Notes: a model not told the origin generated them from the letters alone. A stretch of 64,000 bases of DNA from Pelecanus crispus (GCF_030463565.1 NC_134675.1:16575862-16639861); one strand, 5' to 3'. Counted from the stretch's first letter, positions 10,801 to 46,169 are shown. Numbers and translations: made by a program.

Positions 10801-11171
10801 GTGAGAGTTATTCTCAAAACTGTGTTAGTACAATACCTTTCTTTACTGCTTTTACTAATACCCCCTGCTCTTAGTTATAAGGAACACAATTCCTTTGTGT
10901 CATTGGCCCATCACGTGGCCAACCTAACTACTGACAAAGGAGCCCAAAATGCATACAGCTCCCCTGAAAGTGGTTACAAAACTTGTTCTCTGGATGGGGA
11001 TTATCATCATGGTTTAGTAGTTTTAGTTCATTGCTAAAAAGTCTTTTACCTGTGGTTATTATGCTTCTGATAGCCTGCTGTGTTTTTACTTGTATTCAGG
11101 ATTGTTTACAGAATATGCTTATGAAATCTATACAAAGGTATCAAAGAGTCCTCATACAAGACCAACTATAG
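10801..11171 (+). pseudogene. ERV-A env, collapsed: leader plus membrane anchor and tail
   Basis: A frame at 10801-11037 begins with a typical hydrophobic signal peptide (SLLLLLIPPALS). The overlapping frame at 10983-11171 contains a transmembrane anchor (LLPVVIMLLIACCVF) and a cytoplasmic tail resembling the end of gammaretroviral TM. Nearly all of the surface subunit and the TM ectodomain are absent, so the glycoprotein is deleted. Confidence 0.7.
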
Positions 11172-11207
11172 ATGGGCAGGGATGCCTGAAAAAAACAAAG
11201 GGAGAAT

Positions 11208-11657
11208 TGTTATAGGAGTTTGATTAACTGTATTCTTCTCTCTGAATAGTCTCGCTTAGCACTAGTAGCTAAAGCTAGGCCACAAGAGCTGACAGAGAGT
11301 AAACTTTTTGATAAAACTAATGCTGCTAACACAGAACTAGCTGAATCCAGCAGATGCAAGCAGAATGAAGACAAGGACTAAGGAAACAAGTCCAAGAGAA
11401 TGAAGTAACTTCAGAAGGCGGCCAGCCCAGTGACAAAGAAAACCAATAAGAAATCAAGAGACCACTGACCAGAATTAAGTGATTGGACTTGGGGCTTGGG
11501 TGCCGGGTGGTATGGGTGTAATTGGAGGGTGCGATCTGGGGTAGGGGTCCCTCTCTGGAGGCACCCAGCTCCAGCTGTACCTAGAACTAGTAAAAGAGGA
11601 ATTGGAAACCTTTATTTGGACCTTGTTATGGTGGCTGGTGGGTGTAAATCCATAACA
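11208..11657 (+). repeat. ERV-A 3' LTR (proposed ends)
   Basis: A purine-rich tract (AAAAAACAAAGGGAGAAT, about 11189-11207) is directly followed by TGTTATAGG, the usual polypurine tract to LTR transition. The end is set at CATAACA, which gives a length of 450 bp. No canonical AATAAA was seen, and there is no second copy to compare with. The 3' boundary is therefore uncertain. Confidence 0.5.
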
Positions 11658-11787
11658 GGAACAGAGAGGCTTTCCACAAATTTTTCCTGGGTTGCTTTGC
11701 CGTCTTCAGCAGAAAGGTCTCATGTTTTAGACCACACTTATTTGAATGCCAAGGACTATAGCAGGGCTACTAGTAATGTTACATAGA

Positions 11788-11932
11788 GATGCTCCTGTGG
11801 GGCCTGGTCAACTCGCTGCCCTGGAGAAGCAGATCAAAACTGCTGTCAGAGGAGTATATCGGAACCCTGCCCACAACCTGTGCCCTGAGACAGCTTGGAG
11901 GTTTCTCTTCTTCCTGCCCAAACCCAAGCCTG
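11788..11932 (+). pseudogene. Unassigned TPR-like exon-sized block
   Basis: A block bounded by ACATAG and by GTATAG has an open frame with LEKQIKTAVRG, NPAHNLCPETAW and FLFFL, which has the look of a tetratricopeptide helix pair followed by a Pro/Lys stretch. It does not match the FANCG exon expected here. It could be a fragment of another TPR gene (a SKI3/TTC37-like protein is a weak guess) carried in by rearrangement, or coincidence. Confidence 0.25.
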
Positions 11933-12562
11933 GTATAGCCAGCTTTCTCCCAAAGAGGGTCTGCTTTCCCAGAACAGAGGCGCTGGAGAAATGGAGTCTT
12001 GCTTCATCCCAGAAAGTGGTGTGTCCGTACCTAGCGGTCCAGAGGCCAAGTATGGAGGCCTGTCAGGGGAGAGGGGAGTGAAGCAGAGCAGGGAGCTGTA
12101 TGTATCCTGAGCACAGCCCAGGCATGGATAGTGCTGCTCCCAGGGGTGACCCCTGGGCACTTGGGCCAGCCTCCCCTGTTCAGTGCTCCACCCGTGCTGA
12201 TACACTATGGGAGTGTGAGCTTTGCCAGGATCTGCCAAACCTGCTGGTCCCAGTCCTGACCGAGGCTCCCTCCCTTTGGGGGTGCAGACCTGCCTGCAAG
12301 GAAAACCCCAACCCGTGTCCAAACAGAGGTGTGGCTGGCTGTGCCACAGGGCTGATGCCATCTGCCTTGGCTGCCAGCCCCAGGGTTAATTAGAGCCTGT
12401 GACACAGCTGGGATGGTCTCCTCCCCATTATGCCACCTCTCCTCATGCTCAGCTCCCTCATCTGGCTTCTAAGCTTCTTTTTGCAACACCCTGCAATCCA
12501 CAGCAGTGCTGGGGACCTGCTCCTCCCCTGCTAAGGGCTGAATCCCCCTTCATGTCTTGCAG
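11933..12562 (+). other. FANCG intron remainder, nothing recognised
   Basis: The stretch between the ERV-A side and FANCG block 9 shows no repeat ends and no exon-like block that I can support. Open frames here lack any recognisable protein pattern. Confidence 0.4.
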
Positions 12563-12695
12563 GTGACTCAGCTGCTGCCTCCTACCTGGTACAGGCCCTG
12601 TGGAAACTGAACCGAAAGCAGGAGGTGACTGCTCACCGGCAGAAGTTCTCCCAGAGCCCCACTGGGGAGGATGGGCAGCAGGAAGAGCAGGGAAG
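12563..12695 (+). pseudogene. FANCG: FANCG exon block 9
   Basis: The acceptor TTGCAG is at 12557-12562 and the donor GTGTGT at 12696. The open frame reads SYLVQALWKLNRKQEVTA, matching human [20 protein letters not shown]. It then has a Gln/Glu-rich segment in place of human WWRLEAQTKGSQED. It ends in phase 2. Confidence 0.87.
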
Positions 12696-13001
12696 GTGTG
12701 TAGAGGGATGGGTGGGATCTCAGCTGGCCACACAAGACAGCTCCAGCAGCGTAGCCTGTGTTTCAAACTGCGGACAGTTTAGCTCTACTAGCCTACACCC
12801 ACAGCTCAAATGCGTCTGAGGAGCTTCCCCCCATGTCTGCTCTGAGAGACCATGGGCTGTGGCTCTGCAGGACTCCCTGGGGCACAAAAGAGCTGACATG
12901 GAGCCAAAGCCTGGTTCTGTGATGGCAAATGGGAGGGCGGAAGCTGGGGGCAGAGCTGGGGGCTCTGTGCAGCGCATGGAGAGTGAACTTCCTAGTCAGA
13001 C

Positions 13002-13590
13002 TGTTGCCTTTAAGTAGTAGATTTTGTTATACTAATGAAATATGGTCCTATGCCTTTAAGTAGTAGATCTTGTTATACTAATGAAATATAGTCCTTGAGT
13101 AGCAGTGAAGTAATGCATATTTTGCTACATTGATAAAATGTAAGAAGGAAGGGAGGATGGCTAAGCGGCTGGTTGCTGACCTTCAAAGATAAGGGGATGG
13201 CAGAACAAAAGGGGCATGCACAAAAATAGGAGAAACTGGGTAAGAGGTAATTCGGGCAGGGGGAGATTGCGACCACCGACCCAATTAAGGACTGAAGCAA
13301 GTACCCCCCACGCTCCTCCTGCACAAGCGCAGTGAATTAAAAAGACACTATAGCTTTAAAGACTATGCGAGTAAACTGTTAACCAATGAAGATGAGTGCA
13401 CAAAGACAGGTTAATGATTATGTATTAGAAAGGTGTAGAGATTGTATATTCAATGTATAAATAAGGGAATAGAATCTGAACTTGGTGTGCTTGATTTGTG
13501 GAATTCTTCCACCTTGCACCCTGCGCAGAATAAAGCAATATCTCCTTTCAAAACCATTTTTGGTTTCAGGAGCTTTATTTCCAGGTAACA
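13002..13590 (+). mobile_element. Solo LTR, gammaretrovirus type, with 46-bp tandem repeat
   Basis: The element runs from TGTTGCCTTT to GGTAACA and is flanked by a perfect 4-bp duplication AGAC (12998-13001 and 13591-13594), the length typical of gammaretrovirus-like integration. The 5' part has two 46-bp direct repeats (13005-13050 and 13051-13096), as in enhancer repeats of U3. ATAAATAAGG near 13456 may be the TATA region, and AATAAAG near 13529 the poly(A) signal. It lies in the last intron of the FANCG remnant in sense orientation. Confidence 0.85.
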
Positions 13591-13630
13591 AGACCATGAC
13601 AAGGGAATGCTGCACTCTCTTCTCTTTCAG

Positions 13631-13748
13631 GCCCTTCCCTTTGTACCTGGTTTTATGTCTGAAGCAGGTGACCTTCCCACACAGTGAATCTCTTGCCAGA
13701 AGCATACAGGATTACCTCAGGACTACAAGCCGGGACCCCTCGAGCTAA
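13631..13748 (+). pseudogene. FANCG: FANCG terminal exon
   Basis: After CTTTCAG the phase-2 frame gives FPLYLVLCLKQVTFPHSE and ends at TAA 13746-13748. This parallels the human C-terminus LPLYLESYLSWIRPSDRD and what follows it. The block is open; its loss of function follows from the upstream lesions. The VCP CpG island starts about 600 bp downstream. Confidence 0.88.
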
Positions 13749-14329
13749 CCCAGTCTCCCCATCCCCACCTGCTGAAGTCTCCCTGCACCAGGCTGGCATG
13801 AGGCCTTTAAGGACTCCTCCAAGACTCAAAATTACTCTTGGATAAAGCTGGATTCCCAAAGGACTGAAACTGCACCAGGTAATTAAATTATTCATAAGCA
13901 CCTAGGAGAAAACAAGGGAGTGCCTGCCAGTGCCAGATGGTTGAGAACAGGCATTGGACACATTTGATTCCCCCTGATGTGAGCAGGGCCAGAGCTGCAG
14001 GTGCAATGCCACTTGGCTCCAGCAATGCTTCTGGCCCTAAGGAAATGCCACCCAGGTGTGGATGTGGGGATGTGAGTGCCCAAATGGACCAGGAAGCGGT
14101 GCCTGGAGAGCAGTGGGTCATGGAGGTGTGGCCGGTGGTGGTGGAAGAGCTGCGGGAGGGCTGTTTCAGGTGGTTCAAGGGGAGCTAGAGCTTCAAATCC
14201 CTGATGGGGCAGAGTCTGTGCTGGGACGAGTTGTTGGGAGCACGAGTGGGGCCTGGCAGGGCAGTCCAGCCCTGCAAAAAAAATCAGGGGAAAAAAAAAA
14301 CCCTGCAAAAAAAAAAAATCGGGGAAAGG
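13749..14329. other. FANCG-VCP intergenic spacer
   Basis: This short spacer separates the FANCG stop from the VCP CpG island. I find no convincing AATAAA for FANCG. Two A-runs (14275-14284 and 14290-14318) precede the island. No gene is seen. Confidence 0.5.
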
Positions 14330-14559
14330 AGCCCCGCGGGTACCTTTGGGTGGAGAGAAAGGGCCGGGCCTCCGCACACACCCTTTCATCCGGGGGGGGA
14401 AATGAAGCCTCTGGAGCGCGTCCCCCCAAAGCCTCGCCGGGACCGCCCCCGACGGGGCCAAACCCGCCCCGCTGCCCGCGCTCACACGTGCAGCCCCGCC
14501 GGTTAAGCCCGGGCGCGCTCAGCGCGCTCCGGATGCTCCCCGAGCACCCGCCTCCCGCC

Positions 14560-15102
14560 CCCCCTGATTGGCTGCAACCCTCCCCGCGAGTTTCCCTTTC
14601 CTCGGGCGCTAGCCAATCGCGAGGTGAGGCTAGCCCGGATGGCCGCCGTGGTGGGACTTTCCGCCTGGATTTTCCCATTGGTAGATTTTTGCCATTGGCT
14701 GCCCGACCCGTGTTGCCCTGTAGAACGGCCACGGCAGGGACGGTGCTGCGATTGGCTGACGGGTGTTGCGCTTGGCTCGTGACGATTGGGAAGGGAAAGG
14801 AGAGGGGCGGGGCGGAGGAGGGAGAGCGCGCGTTCTTTTTTTCCTTCGTCCCCTCGCTTCCCCCTCCCCGATTGGCTGAAGCGCTGGCCGGGCGGAATTT
14901 CCGATTGGTCAGCGCACGCTGTTGCTAGGCGGGCGAGGCAGCGCGGGGCGGGGCTTCCCCTTCTGATGAGTCGGCTCTGAGGTTCAGTCAGTGCGAAGCG
15001 TTCTGGTCTGCTACTGCTGCGAGCCTGCTTGAGATCTGCCGTCGCCTGCCTTGAGGAGTCGCCGTCGGTCGCCTCCCCTCGTCCCTTTCCCCCCCCAACA
15101 CC
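14560..15102 (+). promoter_or_regulatory. VCP promoter and 5' UTR: TATA-less, eight CCAAT boxes, GC boxes
   Basis: CCAAT pentamers (NF-Y sites) occur at 14567-14571, 14613-14617, 14677-14681, 14694-14698, 14751-14755, 14785-14789, 14871-14875 and 14904-14908; all but the second read ATTGG on the + strand. GC boxes (GGGGCGGGGC) lie near 14806 and 14945. There is no TATA box at a suitable distance. Transcription probably starts near 14.98-15.01 kb, leaving a 5' UTR of about 100 nt before ATG 15103. The site calls are by eye; binding is inferred. Confidence 0.8.
14653..14662 (+). promoter_or_regulatory. NF-kappa-B consensus site in VCP promoter
   Basis: GGGACTTTCC is a perfect kappa-B consensus. 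A second, weaker match CGGAATTTCC is at 14893-14902. VCP is a known participant in I-kappa-B turnover, so feedback is conceivable, but this is inference. Confidence 0.45.
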
Positions 15103-40235
<25,133 letters not shown>

Positions 40236-40575
40236 CTCGCTGTCCTCTGTGGACCAAACTCCAAATCAGGCCACGTTGTACAGGGAAAAAATCCAATGTT
40301 CAATGGACTCTTGGCTTCTTCATTCCTCAGTCAGAACAGTGTAGCTGCACGTCAGACTTTGTACAGGGAATGTTTTCTGCAAACACAAATCCAGACCAGT
40401 GTTCAGTTGGGAGGCAGACAGTGAATTAACAAGGAGGGGAACCGACTTAATTTCTGAGAAATTTCTGTTCTAGTTTATGTGGCAGAATCAGCAGCTTTAG
40501 CAAAGAGTACAATGCTAGCCTGTATAAAAAATATCCCACAAAAATAATAATAAAAAAAAAATCCCACAAAACTCT
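40236..40575 (+). terminator. VCP 3' UTR with a possible poly(A) signal
   Basis: AATAAA occurs at 40549-40554 within an A-rich stretch, about 315 nt after the stop. The human 3' UTR is longer, so a more distal site toward 41.3 kb is possible; none is clear. Confidence 0.4.
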
Positions 40576-43500
40576 AGCCAGGCCCTGGCAATTCCTTTGT
40601 GTGGGACTGGTGCAGTGTAGCTTGTGCTGTCTCTGTAAACCCCGTGTCTCACATGCTATCTTGAGCACTCCTCAGTTTGGTGGAGCCCACCTGTATGTGC
40701 GCTTCCCTGGTGTGTTTGAGGTTGCTCTTCATTCTTATGCCTCTTAGCTCAAGTTAACAGCAGAAATTGGTTTGGCAGGCTCTCTCCCCTGCCCTAGTTT
40801 GGCAGGAAGCACCAAGTAAGAGATCCTGGTAGCAGGTATCTCTTGCTTCTCTGATGCTGGCCCAGAGCTGTCGGGTCTCCTGCTGCTTTGGCTCCTTTGC
40901 AACAAAGGACTTCTCTAGCAATCCCTGTTTCATCTGCCCTGCCTGAGGGCAGGCACAAGGGGGCTCTTGGGCTGTCTCTGGAGTTTGTGGTACAGTGTGA
41001 CCCCACTATGATTAGGGAAGAGAGGAGCTTCCTCTTCTGATGCTGCAGCAGCACTGTTCATCAGGCTCTGTGGAGAGATTTTTCCCCCTTCCCCTGCAAT
41101 GTTTCATGCATCCCTTTTGGGTTTCTGATGACAGGCTTGGTGCTCTGCTGCCAGCCTGCCCCTTGTTGTAATTGAGTTCTGATCATGGTTCTTATCCTTC
41201 CTTTCCGCTTACAGGTTGCTGCCTTGCTCCTTGGTTTATTTTCCTTTCGCTGAAGTGAAAAATGTGCTACTACTGTACTTCAATGTTTTATATGAGAGAA
41301 GCCCACAGGAGCAGTGTGGCAGGCTGGATACAGCCTAGTCCTGAGCTGAAGGCGAGAGCCTGTTTGAGGCAATGGCCATAGGATGCACAGAGTGGCCACG
41401 TGCTATTGGCTTTTGGGGGGGGGGGGGGGGGGGGGTGCAGGAACTGAGGATTTCTGCAAGGAGGCTTAAATGTAGATTGTGTGGCAGAAGGGTGCCCCAG
41501 GCCTTTGGGGCTGAGCCAGGCTGGAGAGGGCAACCTCCCCTGCGGCAGGAGTTGTGCAGGGCCTGGACGGTGGGAGTTTCAGCCCCAAAGCCTGGCAGAT
41601 CTAGGAGGGCTCTATCAACCTGGCTATACTGAAGGGGAGAGGGGAGACAGGTGAAGTGAGTCTCATTTCAAAATGGCAGAAGGATGGAACTATCTATGAG
41701 GGGGGGCTTGTGCATAGCAATGGGGAGAAAAACCACTGAAATTGGGAACACTGTTTAAATAGCACAACCTCCTGCTGTAGTAGGAGGCCATGTAAGCCCC
41801 TGGGGAGGGTAGGTAGTCCCTGCTCAGGTGCTCTGTCCAACTTCAGAGCTGTCTGCCTGCCAGCACCACTCTTGCCCTGTCCTTATGCCACCTCTGTTCT
41901 GTGCTGCAGAGAAAATGCTGGCCCTTGTCTCCTATGGCAGCAGGGTTGAGGATAGCCTGTCCCTCTTGTAAGCAGACTCGCAGGGGCCAGGAGAGCCAAG
42001 CAGGGAGGACTGGCACTTTCCCTGCCCAACACCAGCCCTTTTTGGGGATAACTGGCACCTAGAAACCTTTATTCCAGGGCTGCTTCCCTGCCTGCACTTC
42101 TCCCTGCTGCTCTGTGCTCCTCCAACCAGGGTGGATGCAGGTGCTGGCTTTGCTTTCATTGTATCCTACCCATTCACCAGTGCAAGCCTGAGAGAAGCAG
42201 CTCCAGCCAGCGAGGGAACTGGGAACCAACTGCTTTCAGCCACCCAGGAAGGTTCTGCATCCATGCCAAAAGCCTTCCCCAGCTCTGGTAGTGGGTGGAT
42301 TTCTTCCTCCCTGCCAGTTTGGGGCTGTGACCGCTCAGCAAGCCCCCAGCAGATCCACCCTGGTGTCTCTGTGTGCTGTGGAGGCTGGGGCAAGCAGGAC
42401 ATGGGATGGTAGGGTGTGTGTGTCCCAGCAGCCCAAAGCCTTCCCTGCCACCTCTCCTAATTGCAAATGCTAATTAAATTCATCACAAGGGGTGGAAACC
42501 CTCATCATTTTTTCCTGCTCCTGGTGGGGACAGCACCCACAGGAGTGCTGAGAGCATCTGCCCTGTGCTGGAGCTGGGGGGGCTGAGGGTATCCCCTAAA
42601 TCAGCTGGGCACCTCTCCCCCCCCCCCCCCCCCCCCCCCCCCAAGCAGTTCCAGGAGAGCAGGCAGCACCAGGGACTGGGTTTGGCCCTAGCCCATGCCC
42701 TTTTCCAGGGGCCACCCCCCAGCAGTGACCCCTGGTAGCTGCATGGGCAAGAACCTTCCCACTGCACGCTCCTCCCCTGCCTAGCATCTTGCTGGGGGGA
42801 CTGGGCAGCAACAAAGGTGCTGGTGGGAGGAAGGTGCTGTCAGCTAGGGCTTGCCCTGGATGGAGCAGGATTAGCGAGGTGGGCAGCTGAGGGCAGCCCT
42901 TTCATTGCTGCCATGGTCAGGATCTCCTTGTGCCCCCCCCCCGGGCTTCCCCATGTGGCCTCAGAGACACATCCACCCTGCCCCAGCCCTACAGCCACGC
43001 CCCACATGTGCAGCCCAGCTATGGCGTGTGCAGGATGGGGGACCCCTGCCCCAGCCAAGGTGTTGGCATTAGAGGCTGGTCACTGACTAAGAGATTGGGG
43101 CCCTGCAGCATCCCAAAACTCTCTGGGCTCAGCAGGGCGCTCTTGCCAGCAGAAGGCAGGCAGTGGCTGTGTTCAGCATGTCCCCCTATCCCAGTCTAGG
43201 CCATCTCTATGGGTATCCCTGTCCCCAGCAACATCCCCTCCCCTTGGGCATCCCTGTCCCATGAGCATCCCCTCCCCATGGCTAACCACACCACGGGCAT
43301 CCCTCCACTATGGGTATCCCCTGCCCCATAGGCATCCCTTCCCTGTGGGTGTTCCTGCTCCAAGGGCATCCCCTCCCCATGGCCATCCCTGCCCTATGGG
43401 CATCCCTGGCAGCATTGTCAGCCCCTGGGGGTGGGGGGGTGGTGTGTGCTGGCTCTGCCCCCGAGTCTGCCCAGCCCATTAGCTGCTCCCAGCCCTGTCT

Positions 43501-44080
43501 GCTGTGTGGTCTTCAGGGTTAGCTTGTTGTGGGGTAATTTCATGGCCCTGAGCTCTCACCTGGGAGGGGGGCAGTGAGCCATGTCCCCCCAGTTGGGGTT
43601 TGGCAGCCTCTGCCCAGGCCCCTGCCAAGGCACATTGCCCGTGGGTTTTTGCTCACATTGCCTGCCCTTGTGGCTGCTCCTGCTTGGTGCCTTATGGGCA
43701 AACATTTTGCTGGTATCAGTGGTAATGTCCCTGGGTGCAACGTGTGCCGCTGCCTCTTGCCCAGCCCCAGGGCCCCTCTGAGAAGAGCTGGGCACTAGCA
43801 TCTCTCCAGCCCCTTCAGGCAGCCTCCGCCAGCAAGGAGCCCCCCCCTTCACTGGTCCCATCCCCAGCTGCACCACTTCACTGCTCACAGACTCTCCTCA
43901 GCTGGTTCCTGCTCCTGCTGCCTGTGTCAGCCATGTCCCAGGAGCCCCAAGGGGACGCAGAGCCCTGATGGGGTTCCCCAGTGCCAGTGGGGGCTGAGCC
44001 CCTTCCCTGGCCCTGCTGCCTGTGCCCAGGCCAGGGCAAGCACAGCCCCAGCATCTTCCATCACAACACACCCCAAGGAG
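40576..44080. other. VCP-DNAJB5 intergenic region
   Basis: The region lies between convergent genes. It contains a G21 run (41415-41435), a C26 run (42617-42642) and a degenerate minisatellite (43203-43410). No coding block is recognised; open frames here lack any family signature. Confidence 0.6.
43203..43410. repeat. Degenerate minisatellite, unit about 17-22 bp
   Basis: About ten copies of a unit like GGCATCCCTGCCCCATG follow one another, with variants (GGTATCCC, GCATCCCCTCCCCATG). Confidence 0.85.
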
Positions 44081-46169
44081 GTATATTTTTTAAAATACTT
44101 TATTTTTTTTTCCTCTCAATACTGACATTACAAAATTAAAAAAAAAAAAAAATTACAAAACAACCCACTATAAAACATTCAGGTCTCATTGAAACTGAGA
44201 AAAACAAAGCAGCTTGCATCTGCGCACTGACCTGTCTTCTCGCTCCAGCAATGTCCACCAGGTTTCTCTATGTCGAACTCCACAGGGACTAGTGGAGGGA
44301 ACCAGCGGTGTCCCCTCACTGGTCAAACGGGGCAATAAATTAAGCAGTGCCCATGTGTTCCCCCCCCCCCCCCCCCCCCATATGCCAGAGCCGTGGCACT
44401 GGCCGGCCTCCTGGCTGCGTACGATACAATGGACAGCTGTACACCTAGCCCCGATGGATGCCCCATGTGCAGCCCCCCCCCCAAAGGACCCCCTGTTTCA
44501 AGTCAGTGATTCCTCTTTTTAAAAAAAAAAAAAAAATAGGATTCCCGGGGGGGGGGGGGGGGGGGGGGGGGGGATATTGTGGCAGAGGTTTTCTCAGTGG
44601 TCCTGTAGTGGAAGAAGAGCCGTACAAAGCCAGGTCAAATGCACCTCCCACTCCGTAGACGCCCTTCCTGGGAAAAAAAAATGGCATGAGGCAGAGTGGG
44701 CCAAGAAAGGTAAGAACTATAAAAATTCTCCTGATGGAAATCCAAAGAGTTTTAAAAAATTTAAGCATTTAAAACCAAAGCCAGATTGCCTCATGCGCCT
44801 CCCAGCTGCACCCAGAAATACCTCCTGAATGAATTGTCTCTGTAGAAAAATATATACACATGCATTTCTCTTCCTAGTAAAATCCCAAAGGTTGAATGCA
44901 AATGCTAGTGAAAAACCACAGCTCTGCTCACGCTTGACTCTGCTTTTGCAGCCAGGCTTGTGATATGCATGCGTACATGCACATACACAGTGCACCACTC
45001 CAGGAACCCCAAAACAGGCAGAGAAACACCCTTATGGAATTTATCTAACAAGCTCTCTCTCTCTATATGTATATATTAAAAAAAAACAAAAAACAAAACA
45101 GCAATGCAAACTCAACACATTTGAACAAGAAAGCTCCATCTTGGGCTTTCTCCCCATTCTGCTGGCTGGGGCTCTGCAGGCAGCAGGTGCTGCCCACAGG
45201 TACCAGGGACAGCCCCAGCCCTGGGCAGGGGCAGGAGGCTGGATGGGACTGTCCCCAAGTGCTCTGCACTCTGTTGTTTGGCACAGCTGAGGCTCAGTTG
45301 TAGGCTTGGCACAGGAGAGCGGACCATGGTTGGGCTAGGTACTGTGGTCCCAAGTTAGAAACAGTCCGGCTCCAGGGGGGCCACGGTGGGCAGGAGCGAT
45401 CCCACTGCCCTACGTGTGTGGGACAGTCTCCTTGGCACCACGGTTACAGCTGGGACCCTGAACAGCAGCAAGTATCAAAGAGGGGAAGAGAAAACTAATA
45501 GCGGGGATGTGAGATCCTGTGGAGTCCTATTTACACTGTGCTGAACCCTGACAAGTCCAGCCTCTCGTGGGAAAAGTGGCCTTAAAAGCAGGTGACATAA
45601 AAACCCAGAATGTGATGTATCTCCCTGGGCAAAGGGCTCATGCTGCTTGCTTGTGCAAGGCAGAAAAGCTGGACCTCTGGGGAAAAAAATAAAAACTTTG
45701 GCAGCCAGGAGAGCCATGATGGGTAGGGCAGGACCCTCCCTGCTGCCGGAGTAGAAAAACAGGCCAAGAGGGATTGGGGGGGGGGGGCGGGGTTGGATGG
45801 GAATTTTGGGAAAGTGGTGGTGGTTGGGAGGGGAGGTTTGCATTTGAAAGTGCTCTAGCACCTCTGCTCCGTGCAGGCCAGATGCTGCGGCTTGTGTTTT
45901 TGGAGTATTGCTGCTTGGAGGAGAGTCCCCAGGCTCTAGGAGCATGGGAGGTGCTGCTTGAGGATCTGTCTCGTCTGGGGAGCTATTCTGTCCGGGAAGC
46001 GGATTTTGAACTCCACAATCAGGTCTCCTCGCTTGCTGGGGGCCTTGGGGAAGGGCAGCCCCTCTCCGCGCAGTCTCTTCACTGTCCCCGGCTTGATGAT
46101 GTCATTGCAGGGCAGCGGGATCACCCGCCCATCGATGGTGGGAATGTTCACGGTGCAGCCGCATAAGGC
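44081..46169 (-). CDS. DNAJB5: DNAJB5 last exon: coding end (45936-46169) and 3' UTR
   Basis: DNAJB5 (HSC40/ERJ-type class B J-protein) is an HSP70 co-chaperone. Codons on the minus strand from 46169 to the stop at 45936-45938 give 77 residues beginning ALCGCTVNIPTIDGR and ending RQILKQHLPCS, nearly identical to the C-terminus of human DNAJB5 (end of C-terminal domain II and the dimerisation segment). The acceptor is CCCCACAG, directly 5' of 46169 on the minus strand. The 3' UTR probably runs to the reversed AATAAA at 44099-44104 (about 1.85 kb). The position convergent to VCP matches human synteny. The J domain, Gly/Phe region and domain I exons are not found; they may lie in the N gap or be lost. 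Confidence 0.95.
44099..44104 (-). terminator. Poly(A) signal of DNAJB5
   Basis: TTTATT on the + strand is AATAAA on the minus strand, about 1.83 kb after the DNAJB5 stop and followed by a T/A-rich stretch. Confidence 0.55.

Larger units (their letters stand above)
6443..11657 (+). mobile_element. ERV-A: gammaretrovirus-like provirus remnant, 5' LTR missing
   Basis: The order gag matrix - gag capsid end - RT - RNase H - integrase - extra ORF - env remnant - 3' LTR is that of a class I (gammaretrovirus-like) element inserted in sense orientation in FANCG. Every region has stops, frameshifts or deletions, so it cannot encode functional virus. No 5' LTR or clear primer binding site is found before the gag start, so the 5' end was lost. 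The 3' LTR is proposed at 11208-11657 after a purine tract. No target duplication could be checked because the left end is missing. Confidence 0.88.
150..13748 (+). pseudogene. FANCG: FANCG (Fanconi anaemia group G), decayed copy, 5' end outside window
   Basis: FANCG is a TPR-repeat subunit of the nuclear Fanconi anaemia core complex that supports FANCD2 monoubiquitination in crosslink repair. Ten exon-sized blocks, in human order and with matching splice phases, align by eye with human FANCG from about its middle to its C-terminus (150-344, 1999-2152, 3291-3420, 3809-3954, 4794-4955, 5186-5252, 5733-6068, 6225-6280, 12563-12695, 13631-13748). The first human exons would lie left of the window. 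Lesions seen: TGA at 254-256, one extra G in the run 259-265, TGA at 2062-2064, a 1-nt deletion near 3368-3372, a frameshift near 5978-5980, a weak donor after 3954, no counterpart of the human exon around residues 470-520, and a retroviral insertion between 6280 and 12563. The direction and position just 5' of VCP match the human arrangement. The reading is a dead gene; several independent lesions make a sequencing artefact unlikely. Confidence 0.92.

Noticed and set aside
14056-14928. 290-codon + frame and 179-197-codon - frames over the CpG island
   Set aside because: They are a consequence of high G+C (few stops) and have no domain; the region is promoter DNA with CCAAT and GC boxes.
45475-45945. 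156-codon - frame overlapping the DNAJB5 stop region
   Set aside because: Out of frame with the conserved DNAJB5 C-terminus and lies in its 3' UTR.
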